Below are positions 21,767-33,265 of a stretch of 64,000 bases of DNA, one piece after another. Source of the DNA: Corynespora cassiicola (lineage: Eukaryota; Ascomycota; Dothideomycetes; Pleosporales; Corynesporascaceae). Positions within the stretch are counted from its first letter, which is position 1. Each line of letters opens with the position of its first letter. The DNA is taken from contig JAEUWY010000002.1 of NCBI GenBank assembly GCA_022059125.1, positions 1,054,001 to 1,118,000 of the forward strand, given 5' to 3'. The notes under the pieces are model-generated. The model worked only from the letters and a program-made list of their open reading frames with translations. It was not told where the DNA came from and made no database searches. The translations under genes were made by a program, and so were the position numbers.

Positions 21767-23893
21767 TCATACCAGCACTACCGCCGCCAACTCCTCCTCA
21801 ACTACGCCTCTAGCAACTTCTCCAAACATGATCCCGTTCACATAGCAATCACCTACCACCTCGTACTCCCCTCCCGCAACCTGCCGCAGAACATGGAACG
21901 TCTTTTCAGGTGGAATGAGAAACACTTTGTCGCCAACGCGCAGCGAACTAGGCCCGATACCGAGACGGTTTCCGTCCGTGAGAAAGACGCGCCTGTAGCT
22001 GAAGATACGCGCCAGGGCAGCCTCATACCGGGCAGCTGCATTCACTATCTCCTTTTCAGGTTCGGGGGCAGACCCCGAGTTTACAGTGCGTAGATGGTGG
22101 AACATAGTCAGGATAAGTGTCGGGCTGGGGCGCCAATGAGGCTCGAGCACCTCGAACCCGGAGAGGAGAGAGATAATATCCTCCACCTTGACCTGAGTAT
22201 CCAAGGGGAACATATTTGCGTGATGCAAAGAGGTAGCTTTGAGGATGGCAAGGTAGCTGCGGAATGCCGCTTGAGTGTCTTCGGCGCTGGCCTGGAAGCC
22301 TACGCCTAGACCAGCAACGAGCGTGCGCGCGAGTACCGCTCCTTTGTCAGATGACGCGACATCATGACTCCTGAACTTGGAAAGCAGTGAGAGGGTCTTT
22401 TGTATTGATGCAGAATCTTTGACCTCTTCATAACTCTCTCCAGTTGCAGAAATTGTGTCCACTTTTAAGCCTTGCACACCCAGCTTTGACACATCACCAG
22501 TGCTGAATCGGCCCCCGAAGAGGTGTGCGCTGGCCTTGAAATGGAACATTGCTGCTGACATGAGATGCAGTGGCCATTCCGGCGCAGAATAGTCGGGCAC
22601 CCAAGATGGTAGATGCTGAACTCGGCGTAAAGATCGATCCTCTACTGGCGGTATCATGAGCGCAGTGCCCCAGAGGCCTGATCCTGACTCCGCCATGAAC
22701 TTGCATGTAATATCTGTATACATTCTTGGAGTACTATTCGCTGCCGAGTAATCAGGGATAATGAGTTGATTCCCATTTTCGTCGTTCATGCCTTGAAGTA
22801 GACCGAGCAGAGCGTATATCTTGTCGCGTGGATCCGACGCCATCTTCCTCCTGCTCTTATGCTGCACATATGTCCTGAACCCTCTCCATGCTTGCGGGTT
22901 ACCGATGAAGTCCCTCGTAACACGCATAGAGCCATGACTTGTCGTCTTCACACTTGTCGAGAACCGACTACTGCTGTTTGATAGCCTATTCCATTCTTGC
23001 CGGAATCCACAAATGCTCACGATGCTGGTCCAGGCCAGTGTTGTGAGATCTGTCTTCTGGAGCTGCGGATCAGAGTCGAGGAGCCTTTCGACTAATCCGT
23101 GGGGCGCTATCCATGGGTCGGCAAAGAACTTTCCTAGACGATAGAGAAGCATGGTTGCTCTATCAAGTTCATTCCATGATATCACATGCGCTCCTAAATG
23201 GAACGAGAGAGATTGCGCGAGGGCAGCTTCCTGGGTGACCCACATCCTCGAAAACCAAGCCCGCTCAAACACATTGCGAATATGCGTCCATATGTTATAA
23301 GATATCGCCGGAATACCGAGTTTCTCGTATGTTTCCGGCAGCATGATATCCAGCTCACCATTCATGCTTGCTATCTCGAATGTGTTGGTGTCGACCGAAG
23401 CCAAATGCCGGAATGCAGATACCATGGCGGCAGCCACCTCTTGTTGGGCAGGTCCGAGCCAGACGAGCACGTGTTTGGCGCTTGCATATACGCGGTCCAT
23501 CATGGCTACTTGTTTCCCGCGCTCTACAAGGCCTTCTGGAGTGCGCTGGTCAATGCAAATGGCATCAATCCAAATGGCCTCTAGATGGCCTGCCTGGTCT
23601 TGGTGTAAAGAATGGAGGGCTTCGTACAAACTGCGAGTCACCTGCATTTCGCGCCCATCAACGAGAACGAAAAGTTCCGATGCATTTGGATCAACTCTGG
23701 CGTCATATCGCGCCGAGAATGGGTGCGATGGCGGGTATGGTGAGCCCCACGTGTAGGAGAGGCACGTGTAAGATGGGATGTCTTGGGCTTCGAGCTCGAG
23801 GATAGATACATGGAGGGAAAGGAGTGCGCCATTCGGCTCTTCAAGGCGAAGGATGCGGATGGAGGTATCTGTTGGGAGCGGTTGATAGAACAT
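21767..23893 (-). CDS. HET-domain heterokaryon-incompatibility protein
   Basis: A single-exon gene of 708 residues starting MFYQPLPTDTSIRILRL. It has the three conserved blocks of the HET domain (PF06985): YTCLSYTWGSP near residue 42, IWIDAICIDQ near 111, and AWFSRMWVTQEAAL near 220. HET domains are related to TIR domains and trigger cell death after fusion of incompatible hyphae or after sensing of foreign cells. The remaining two thirds has RKMASDPRDKIYALLGLL, a common accompanying motif in HET proteins, but no NACHT, ankyrin or WD repeats, so this is the short architecture without an obvious sensor domain. No partner incompatibility gene lies directly adjacent. Confidence 0.95.
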   Translation of the reverse strand: MFYQPLPTDTSIRILRLEEPNGALLSLHVSILELEAQDIPSYTCLSYTWGSPYPPSHPFSARYDARVDPNASELFVLVDGREMQVTRSLYEALHSLHQDQAGHLEAIWIDAICIDQRTPEGLVERGKQVAMMDRVYASAKHVLVWLGPAQQEVAAAMVSAFRHLASVDTNTFEIASMNGELDIMLPETYEKLGIPAISYNIWTHIRNVFERAWFSRMWVTQEAALAQSLSFHLGAHVISWNELDRATMLLYRLGKFFADPWIAPHGLVERLLDSDPQLQKTDLTTLAWTSIVSICGFRQEWNRLSNSSSRFSTSVKTTSHGSMRVTRDFIGNPQAWRGFRTYVQHKSRRKMASDPRDKIYALLGLLQGMNDENGNQLIIPDYSAANSTPRMYTDITCKFMAESGSGLWGTALMIPPVEDRSLRRVQHLPSWVPDYSAPEWPLHLMSAAMFHFKASAHLFGGRFSTGDVSKLGVQGLKVDTISATGESYEEVKDSASIQKTLSLLSKFRSHDVASSDKGAVLARTLVAGLGVGFQASAEDTQAAFRSYLAILKATSLHHANMFPLDTQVKVEDIISLLSGFEVLEPHWRPSPTLILTMFHHLRTVNSGSAPEPEKEIVNAAARYEAALARIFSYRRVFLTDGNRLGIGPSSLRVGDKVFLIPPEKTFHVLRQVAGGEYEVVGDCYVNGIMFGEVARGVVEEELAAVVLV

Positions 23894-24700
23894 GTGTACC
23901 TAGATACCGAATTGTGGTGGTATGGGTTCACGCGTAGAGGGTAAGCACGAGGTTAGCGCGCGCCTGCCCGCTTTAGAGCCAACCTCGGGTAGATTGCAGC
24001 TGGATACGTCTCTGCCCTGCAGGCCCCTTGCCGGCAACATCCTGTCACCACTGATACCCATGTCATCCAGTTTCGACACCTCGGATATAGCCCTCTCAAC
24101 CGGATATAGCCAATTCACACCTTGGCCATGCACAAACGAGGCTAGGTTCCGTCCAGTTTAGCTCTTGAAGCTTGACCCCGCGCCACCACCCTAGAAGACA
24201 GTTCATACCGAGTCGAGTCAGCAATCCCACAACCGCGGTCGGCGATCCTACTAGCATATCTTCTTTTATTTCTCTCGACCATCCGAATCCTTTAATCCTG
24301 GTATACGATGTGTCTGGTCTCCTAAGACTCCTCTATACACCGACACACCATCGGAATTGGCAAAAGCAACCAAAGCACATGTACAGCAATAATCGCCGTT
24401 GACAGCTTATCTCACGACCGTAAGCACTACCCCTCACGTGGCATTCAAAGCAAATCAATTTATCTTGAACCGAAACCGGAAAGCCTTGTTACATGTGCCA
24501 TCTCATCCCCAATCCGTTCACATCTGGCCATCTTTAAAGATCGTACCGCACAGCTACATTGTCTTTTTCTTCAGAGATTAGCAATCACATAAGGACCGAA
24601 CATTCCAACAAAACTCTGATGAACCAAGCAAAGATCAGCTCTAACTTTACCTTTATTTTGACTTCATAGGACCCACTTTGTCTCCAGCTACACACGCCAC
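23894..24700. promoter_or_regulatory. Divergent intergenic region, HET gene / nitronate monooxygenase gene
   Basis: An 807 bp region between two start codons pointing away from each other. It must contain both promoters. No specific element is recognised. Confidence 0.45.
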
Positions 24701-26102
24701 ATGTCTCCATCCCCGTTGACGACGCCGCTGACAGCGCTCTTGGGTGTCCAGCACCCTATCATGCTCGCAGGCATGGATCAAGTCGCTGGCCCCAAGCTCG
24801 CCGCTGCGGTCGCCAATGCGGGTGGTTTTGGTACGCTCGGTGGAGCGCGGTATTCCCCACAGATGCTCAGAGAGATGATTGCGGAGCTAAAGGAAGATTT
24901 GAAGGACAAGAACGCACCGTTTGGGGTCGATTTGTTACTGCCGCAGGTCGGCGGGAGTGCAAGGAAGACTAACGTAAGTAGAATATTCCATCTAACATGA
25001 AGCCCATGCAGAGCTAATCGTTCTATGGTACGATTATTTGAAGGGAAACCTAGAAGAAATGCTGGAAATTGTAATCGAGAGCGGAGCGAAGTTGTTTGTC
25101 TCTGCTGTGGGTGTGGCACCAGAGTGGGCCATCGAGAAGCTACACAAGGCAGGTGTATTATAGTAAGTTTTTCTTTTCCTTGAAGATTCAAATGAGCTGA
25201 CTTGCATACTTAGCATGGTAAGACTCTATTTCCGAAATATTCTGAGCATTGGCTAACCTGAAGGAAGAACATGGTGGGCCATCCCAAGGTATGCCATGTG
25301 CTCTGACTTCAATCGTATCGATATCTGCATGAAGACAATTAACGATTTCTACAGCACGTACATAAAGCTTGTAGAGCAGGTGCAGATATCATATGTGCAC
25401 AAGGAGGTGAGGCTGGTGGCCATACCGGCGATATTCCCACCAGCGTCCTGACTCCGGCATGTGCCGACATTTGCAAGCAATATACCTCACCCATGACTGG
25501 AAAGCCCGTTCTGCTCGTTTCTGCTGGGGGGGTTAATGATGGAAGGAGCGTAGCAGCGGCTCTCATGCTTGGAGCCAGCGGCGTATGGGTTGGCACTCGA
25601 TTCATCACGGCCGTAGAATCCAAGGCTCCAGAAGCAGCAAAGAAGCAGTGAGTTCTATGTTTGGCTAAAACGTCAACCCAATTGACTAACGAGGGGAAGG
25701 GTCATTGATGCTGGATACGATTCTTGGATCAAATCAACAATTTGGTCTGGTCGCCCTCTACGCGCATTAAGGAACTCATACGTAGACGATTGGGAGAACA
25801 ATCGGCAGGCAGAGATAAAATATCTCACTTCAAAAGGCATTGTTCCGTTGGAACACGAGCTCGATAGGCTCGACAAGGATGGCAAGTTGACGGAGGAGAT
25901 CATGGATGCGGCCGAATTGAGGTATGTTTAGAGGTTTAGAGTTGGACGCTGCTAACAATATCCAAGACCAATCGGTATCGTTGCAGGCTCAGTCAACAAA
26001 GCCGGTCAGACAGCTGCAGAAATCGTGCGAGAGATAGTCCATGAGACGGTCACAGCGCTCAACCAAGCGCCGGATTTTGTGAATGCGTCTGCTAAGCTGT
26101 AA
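24701..26102 (+). CDS. Nitronate monooxygenase-like flavoprotein (2-nitropropane dioxygenase family)
   Basis: A seven-exon model: 24701-24973, 25014-25162 (acceptor uncertain), 25214-25217, 25268-25288, 25355-25647, 25700-25921 and 25967-26102, about 365 residues. Family landmarks are QHPIMLAGMD and GGFGTLGG near the N-terminus, MNMVGHPKH, the FMN-phosphate region CAQGGEAGGHTGD and LVSAGGVNDGRSVAAALMLG, and VWVGTRF. Enzymes of this TIM-barrel FMN family oxidise alkyl nitronates such as propionate-3-nitronate to aldehydes or keto acids. Two structural oddities: exon 3 has only four bases (CATG), needed to make the conserved Tyr-Met-Asn-Met; and intron 1 has no AG at the expected acceptor before TAC at 25029, where GG stands. 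The nearest usable acceptors are at 25013 (adds five residues) and 25043 (deletes the conserved YDY). The gene is therefore either functional with a shifted acceptor or slightly damaged. Confidence 0.85.
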
Positions 26103-26242
26103 ACGCCAAAGACGTAGTAGGTAAATTAAGCCTAGCACTCCCTTGCATGCCATTCCTGCCCAATGCCGAGTATCCGTACCATTTTGTTTTCGTCATGAGA
26201 TCGTTCCTTCGTTTTCTTTTGGTCTGTGAGTTTTTTTACCAG

Positions 26243-27860
26243 TCAACTCCCTACTTCGCAGAATCTTCTTCGATCTCCCTCAATGTCTGCCCTCATCTCA
26301 GGATGTCTTCGATAAAATTCATCTGCTACAGTCCAATACTTGAGATCCCGGTGATACCTCTCAAACAACGGAGACGGATAAAACGCCTGCGAAGAATCGT
26401 CGTAGAAAAATGCGTCCTCGAAACTAAACGGCCAGTCGAATTTGATATAAGCAGAGTAGCTGTGGGAAAGTTCCTGTGTCTGGAATATCTCGCCGTGCTT
26501 GTGCACGAGGCGCTCTCGGAGTGTTGGCCAAGCGAAAAAGTCGATTGCAATGGGATGTTTGGTTCTTGCTTGTCCCGGGCTAATGTGTGTTAGGCAATTT
26601 GAAACTCACAAGGAAACTAAGCACATACCTCGGCCTCAACCAGTCTGGTACTTTCTCAAGTTCTTCCTTGGTCGCGTTAAGATAGTACTACCGCCTGGTC
26701 AGTCTGCTTGCCACTATATCGTAAGCGTAATAGCTCACCTTTAACAGCTTGAAACTCTTGTACGACGTGGCCAGCCTCTCCGTCTTTGGGAGGCCTGAGA
26801 ACAGAAGCTCGTCGACCTCTTTCAAGATCTTGAGCGCGGGACTCTGCATCCACTCGTTAAACGACGCCCAGCCTTGCTTGATGCCAAGATACAGCAGACC
26901 TGCTTCTACCATGTCTGTGTTGAGGGCAGCAGTACCTGGTCGGAAGTTAAACACCTTCCCGAATAGCTCGTTGCTCTTCTTCCACAGAGGGCACATTGCG
27001 TTGCTATTGTTTATGGTGGCCGGGGGCGGCGAGTCGATATGTAAGACAATGGGCGAGGGGCATCGCCACGAAGGGCCAAAGATCTCGGCCATGTACGGCG
27101 CGAAAGAGGCAGTTGCAGGACTTTCAGGCACGTCGAGTAGGGAGTCCGATTCCGGGAGCTCAGTAACAGATTCCAATGTGATGGGGAGACCGTTGAGTGA
27201 CGGGTCGGTCGTAAGATCTGTCATAACCGTCATACCATCGAGATCTACTGTCCGAGAATTCGATGATAGGTGATGGTTATTGAACTCGAACGCGTGCGGG
27301 ATCTGGAGTTGCGTGTGCTCTGGAGGGGAGGGCAACGCTGGCTTTTGATCGCCCTTTGGAATCGACGTTGAATCGGTCCTCGAATTGGGGGAGTTCTGAC
27401 CTACCGTTTGTAAGTCTCATCTCGATAATGAGAAGCCACAATGATAGGAGGATGGGCGCATACCTCCGCTGGTAGCTGGTGGACTGGCGCTCCCACCAGC
27501 ACCATTCCCCGCCGCACCCGCCGACGCTCTAGGGAAGATTTCGCTCCCGACCACACTCTTCACGCTATCGATCACGTCCCTTAATCTCTCATTCTCAGCT
27601 CGCAGCCCGTCAATCTCGCTCAGCAGGCTTGCTGTTGCCCCGTTCCGATCCTGATCCCTCAGAATCTGAATTGTACGCTCCAACTCCGCAATGTGCGTTT
27701 TCGTCTTCTCCCGCAGCGACCTCTGTGCTTCACGGTCGATGGCTCGCTTCCTCTCTCTCCGCTCCTGCTCGCCTAAGCACGAGGCTCTCCGTTTCCGCTT
27801 GATGACGGGCGCGATGGGATTGGCCGGGGGGGCCGAATCGCTAGCTCGCCTATTCGCCAT
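26243..27860 (-). CDS. bZIP transcription factor with DUF3425 domain
   Basis: Exons 27860-27464, 27400-26739, 26687-26629 and 26579-26243 give 484 residues. The N-terminal basic region ERRERKRAIDREAQRSLREK continues into a heptad helix (HIAELERTIQILRDQ and LLSEIDGLRAENERLRDVI), which is a bZIP-like DNA-binding and dimerisation region. The C-terminal half is DUF3425 (PF11905): KEELEKVPDWLRP, HPIAIDFFAWPTLRERLVHK, FDWPFSFEDAFFYDDSS and LSPLFERY-like SPLFERYHRDL. This domain pair is a common fungal regulator family, often linked to stress or secondary metabolism, but targets are unknown. All three introns are short (63, 51 and 49 nt) and join in phase. The gene is convergent with the nitronate monooxygenase gene, stops 140 bp apart. 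Confidence 0.92.
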
Positions 27861-28924
27861 GTTCGTTCCACGCCTTCCGAATGGAAAACTGGAAGTGGAC
27901 TTTTTTTCCCTCTCCCTTTCCCTCTGATCAGGGTCCAGTCACTGCAACCCAGCCGTGCGGTTAGCAGATCAAGATCAGATCGAATCGATTCTCACGGACC
28001 GCTCCGCCACTCCAAAACGCAAGCAAGGTTCGACAAGCAAGCACAAACCCCACAGAAAATCGAATCAAGGAGCGAAGAAAGATCGAAAACGACGAGTCGA
28101 CAAGTCGAGCCTGCAGGCTAGAGGCAAGCAAAGCAGCACAAGCAGAGACGGCCACCCTGATATGGCGGCGCGACGCAGCACGCACCCCGCCGCTTTCCCG
28201 CCCAGGACCGCCAGCCGAGGCCGTCGTCCCATGCTGGCATGGTTAGCCCAACCCCGGATGCCTAAATTGCGGGGGCGGAAGTGGGGTTGTTGGTGATCGG
28301 CTCCGAGGTTTCGCGCGCTGGGGGCGACGGCGCGCATACACTAGAGTCTTTGTAGAAGTGTGGGCTTGGGGCTAGGTTAGTTTGGGGCAGCGAGGGGTCT
28401 TCTTGCAGGCGGGCAGTTGACGTAAGTAAAGATGGCCTTCGGCTGGGTTCGGTGGCTTGGAAGTATGATGGATCGAGCGTTGGCTAGTGGGCAGACGTGT
28501 GTGCACGGTGGGAACGGTGGAGCGGAGGACGGAGACTTTGACTTCCGCTGCGGGATGGTGGGTACTATGAATTGCGCAGGAAAGAGCGCCCTCTCTGTGG
28601 ACGGTATATATTAGAGGCCACACCTACTAGAACATTGTCATAACGGGTATCTTGAAGAGAGGGAGCGGCGGAACGACCCCGGCGAAATATGGCAATTTTC
28701 GGGAACTTTGTGAGGATAGCTCTCGGATGGTGGGATACTCGATCCGATGGATTGTGATTCGCAGGGCCCTGCTTGCGTCTCATCCATGGAAGCTAGATCG
28801 ATGGCTGCATGTCACATCACGAGGGGGTAGGGGTCCACAGCACTACAACACTCCCAGCACGATTTTGTGGTCCAGAAGCCAAGATGGGAATTTGTCAGAA
28901 AGCCAACTAGATGACGTATAGCCT
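27861..28924. other. Promoter side of the bZIP gene
   Basis: About 1.06 kb between two minus-strand genes. It includes a pyrimidine-rich leader directly upstream of ATG 27860 (about 27900-27930). No supported gene. Confidence 0.5.
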
Positions 28925-29904
28925 TTACAACTTGGATGGCTTCCAGTTGGGCTTCCGCTTCTCAGCGAACGCCTTGAGCCCCTCGAGCGCATTTTCGCTC
29001 CTGCTCAACGCCTCATTGTACCGCTCAATGGTGAGCTGCGTCGCCCTCTCCACGCTGGCCGTCTCCCACGCCTCCCTCAGTCCCGCCCGCGTCACAATGG
29101 CAGAGTCCGGCGAGATCTGCGCAATCTGGTTGGCGAGCTTGAGCGCCTCGTCCACGACCGTGTCGGATGATGGGGAAATGCGGTTCACTAGGTTGAGTTC
29201 CTTGGCCCGCTGCGCGGTGATGGGCTGGCCCGTCAATGCCATCTCGGTCGCGACTGGAATGCCGACGTTGCGGACGAGGCGCGCGGGGCCGCCAGCACCG
29301 GCCCAGATGCCACGCAGGGCTTCTGGGAGGCCAAAGGTGGCGTGCGGTGCTGCAACGACGAGGTCGCTGGGAGGTGGTTAGCTGATGCAATGTCCATGCT
29401 TGCCCATAGGTTCCATCGCTCGCAACTCTAGATGAATCGCAGCATCACACACCCCCTTTTAGCCTGGACACAAAGCTTACAAAGGAAAAGAAGGGCAACC
29501 TACCACCCCAAAACAATCTCAAACCCTCCCCCAAGCGCAAACCCATTCACAGCCGCAATAACCGGCTTCCGCCCCGCCCTCCTGCTCAGCCCGCCAAACC
29601 CGCTCAGCGGATGCCGCTGCGACGCGGGATCCCTGGCCACCTCCCCGCTGCGAATCTTGCCCAGCTCAATGAGGTCCTGCCCCGCGCAGAAAGCCTTCTT
29701 TCCCGCTCCCGTGACGATGGCGACGCGCAGCTCGGGCTCTGAGTCGAACCACGCAAACACCTCGCCCATCTCTGTGTGGCACGCAAACGGGATGCTGTTC
29801 ATGGCGCGCTCGCGGTTGATGGTGACGAGGAGGACGTGTGGGGCTGGGTAGGTGAGGAGCGTGTGCGAAGTAGGCGGGGGGGTGGTTTGGGGTTTGAAGG
29901 ACAT
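28925..29904 (-). CDS. Peroxisomal enoyl-CoA hydratase/isomerase family protein
   Basis: Exons 29904-29504 and 29366-28925 give 280 residues; the intron is 137 nt and the join restores CDLVVAAPHATFGLPEAL. This is a crotonase-fold protein: oxyanion-hole segments AFCAGQDL and NGFALGGGFE, and acidic residues at GGGFE and at GLPEALRGIW, the usual positions of the two catalytic glutamates. The C-terminus WKPSKL* is a canonical type-1 peroxisomal targeting signal. Predicted role: hydration or isomerisation of an enoyl-CoA in the peroxisomal matrix. The acyl chain is not defined by sequence. The next gene upstream on the same strand is an acyl-CoA ligase, which could supply its substrate. Confidence 0.92.
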
Positions 29905-30627
29905 TTTTGCGGTCGGGGAGGTTTCGATGGCGTACGGGGATTGTAGGTGTAGAAATAGATATGTGGCGCACTCGTAGGTCAATTGCGAATTGAACGGATT
30001 GGGTACTGTGTACCAGAGATGATATGAGGGAAATTGGGTGCTTTGTCGGAGCTGGGGACCTCTGCCCGTTCTTGCGGTGATTTGGAAATCTTACATGCTG
30101 CGGGTTTTGAGGAGGATGCGGCTATGGGGTAAGCTGATGCGAGTCTCCGCGTTTGGGAGCTTTGGGCCGAGGTTCGTGGTTGGGGGTTACCCCAGATGTT
30201 GCTCCGGATCGTGTGGGGTTCCCGTTGGATCCGAATGATGCGGAGCGTGCAAGAGTAAGCGACCTGTCAAGTCCATGCAGACCTATTGTCGAGCTTTACG
30301 GTAGTTTCCTCCATACAAGGTTTATATTGTTGTTTTCCAAATACAGCCTAGCACAGATGAGATCTATGATCAATTGGCTGCTATTCTGTTCCAACACTGG
30401 ATGCTCAATTCAGGTTCCAAAGGTACCAACAAGGCTTTCCGTGGAGCTTGATACGAAGCACTATAATTCCATAGAATCCCATTCAAGTAGAAACTCTTCC
30501 ACGGGTCCCAATTCAAGCAAAGTCCTTCCATTTTCATGGAATCTGACTTGCAATCTATCTTTCCTCAGGTTGACCGTCACAATCAGCACGCTCCCTAGTA
30601 AAAAAAATTGCCTCAATAGACACCCCA
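29905..30627. other. Intergenic DNA between hydratase and CoA-ligase genes
   Basis: About 720 bp on the promoter side of the hydratase gene. No gene or clear element. Confidence 0.5.
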
Positions 30628-32794
30628 TCAAAGCACTCCAACCCTTCCCTCCTTCTTTCTAGCCGGCAACTCTCTCCTTAGAATTTTCCCACTCGGATTC
30701 TTGGGCAAGACTTGCAAATGGTGAATCCCACCTCTCAACTTCTTGTACCCAGCTACCTGTCCATCATGCCACCTCCTCACCTCTTCCGTCACATTATCAA
30801 TCCGCCCGCTTTCTGCAGTAGCAAGTGATGGCACCAGTGATACGTATGCGAGCGGGATCTCCGACGCCTCTGCAGCATCATAAACAGCGCAGACAGCAGC
30901 ATCGATGACATGCGGGTGCTGAACGAGCAAATCCTCAAGCTCCGAAGGTGCGATCTGGAGGCCCTTATATTTAATCATCTACACAGACGGTAAGAAAATT
31001 ATCAAACATTAGTAAGAAAGGCTAAAAGGGGAACATACTTCTTTCAGCCGGTCCGTCACCCAGAAGTTGTCGTTCTTGTCGCGGACCATAATGTCCCCTG
31101 TGCGCAGCCATTCGCCAACGAAAGTGCTGTCTGTCGCGGCTTTGTCCCCGATATATCCCCTGAGAAGAAAAAATGAGAATAGAGCGCGGTGGTTGGGATT
31201 GGGGAGTGTACATCATTGTTTGGGGCCCGCGAACCCAGAGCTCGCCTTCCTGGCCTATGCCGACATCCTCACTAGTTGTGGGATCTACCAAACGAGCCTC
31301 ACTATTCGTGTCAGCTTGGTACCTCATCAGTGCTCCATGGCTATCTTACGTGCTTGCCAAGAGTCTACCGACGGTTCCTACCATCTCCTCTTCAGATTCA
31401 TGTTGTACGAGGACTGACGGTGAACATTCGGAAAGGCCATATCCTGCACAGTTCAGACTCAAATCTAGCTTGTCAGTGCGTAGATGGACCAACCTTGAAT
31501 GACTTTCGTCTGCGGGAATACAGCTTTGATCCTGTCTTGTAGCGCTTTCTGGCACCATCTTAGCATGCGAGTCAAAATTTGGATCCGGTGCTGCCGGAAG
31601 ATACCTTTACAGGAGCGGCTGCAATGAGCATGCACTCCAAAGCTGAAAAGTCGTACTTCTTAGGAATATCGGATGCGACCAGCATGAGTACGATGGGTGG
31701 GACGAGGTAGGCCATTGTCGCTCTATATTTGCCGAACTGCTGGCAATAAGTCTCGAGATCAAACGTCGGAAGACCGCAAGTAAAGTTCCCCAGCCACATG
31801 TTGTTCAGAACAACACTGCCCAGGCCATATATGTGGCAGTCTATGGTAGTTTAGCCATATGATAAGAAGGACTTTGTAGATCGGCTTACATGGCGCAAAG
31901 AAGATGACACGCTGTTCTGAGTTGTTCCTCGCAGGCAGCGAGTTTCGGCCTTGGAGAATGTTTACAACGTGATTGAAATGAGATATTTTCACGCCTTTCA
32001 TTTTCCCTGTGGTTCCGGACGAATATATGATTGATGCTAGCACGTCTTTTGAACTTTGGCCTTCCAGATCGTATGGCGGGAGCGATTCATGTGGCGATTG
32101 ACCTTCAATATCCTCAGGAAACTGATCCCAATTAGCCTAATGACTGTACAAATGATAATCAGATTACCTTCTTCAGGCTGTTGATTCGATCCAAAACGGA
32201 AAATACTTGAGGACAAACACCACTGTCATATTTCCCCAGTGCTTCTTGGACTTTATCGTTGTAGGCTGCTGAGACAGCAATATGTGTTGGTTTGACGAGT
32301 GTTATGCAATGCAAAATGTCTTTTGTCGTAAGTAGAGGATTGATCGGTCTGAATACCATTAGCTGATGCATGCAATTGTTAACAGATGCACTGCTCCGCC
32401 CTTACGATATCACGGCACCAGCCCACCAGATACTGTGTGCCAAAAGGACAAAATCGGACTAGGCATTAAATAAGAAATATCTTCTTTCTTGTGGCTCAGT
32501 TTTACTGACCGAGTTCTGAACCAAAACACAAACAATGTCTCCGCTCTTCAATCCCATGTTCCTCTTCAGCCCCCAACTCGCTCTCCCTGCTTGCTCCCGC
32601 AATCCGCCATATGTCAGCTGTTTTCCTCTAATCAAGTCGACGTGCACGACTTTGTCCCTTTTAGCATTGTCCGGGTTGAACTTTGTCATGAACTGTGGTA
32701 TCGAAATGTCATCGGAAATAGAGACCGGGGCATAAATGCTCCGGACAATCGAACCGGTAGCCATGTCAGCTTTGAAATACGAACTATTGTACAT
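30628..32794 (-). CDS. 4-coumarate-CoA-ligase-like acyl-CoA synthetase
   Basis: Ten exons on the minus strand: 32794-32510, 32458-32406, 32348-32168, 32121-31890, 31840-31605, 31548-31494, 31443-31350, 31301-31212, 31159-31039 and 30978-30628. All joins keep frame and give 565 residues (555 if the second ATG at 32764 is used). Motifs of the adenylate-forming superfamily are complete: SIIYSSGTTGKMKGVK (P-loop), QGYGLSE, GEWLRTGD, VTDRLKEMIKYKGLQIAPSE (hinge) and KNPSGKILRREL with the catalytic Lys. The enzyme should activate an aryl or acyl acid with ATP and CoA. Unlike many fungal relatives it ends RKKEGRVGVL with no SKL-type signal, so a peroxisomal location is not encoded at the C-terminus. 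Every intron is 48-57 nt apart from 60 nt before the last exon. The neighbouring SKL-ended hydratase suggests a shared CoA pathway. Confidence 0.92.
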
Positions 32795-33265
32795 GAATTG
32801 ACCTGGAATATATAGGTGCCATCAGTGGAGTACCTTGTCACGGGTCTGCGCGGAGATCGTTTCGCGCTATGGTGGAGACGTCGAGTGTGCCGACTCGACT
32901 TTTGCGAACCGACCCTGGCTTCCGCATATAGGCATTCTTGGATCTTGTGGCTAGGAGATGAATAAAGATCCGGAGACCTGCGCACTCATAGCTTGTAAGG
33001 TATATGGCGACACGCTAGTTTTTGAATTTAGACTTGTCGGCTAGGGAAACCCGAGAATAACTGCAACGCACTCAAGCTATACGCCGTCAGCAGAATACTC
33101 GACGTTATGGTTCTAGATCCAAGTATTCAGGTTCTCTTCAACTTGACTCATTTAAGGCGAATTTGTAAAATAGTGTCTTGGTGGGTATCTCAAATGCAAA
33201 CGCCGTTTGTCCGATCCTGCCTCTAAAGCATCACATCGCCATGCCCATCTCACACCCTCTATAGC
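32795..33265. other. Promoter of the CoA-ligase gene and 3' side of SPC19
   Basis: A 471 bp spacer between two minus-strand genes. Nothing else recognised. Confidence 0.5.
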
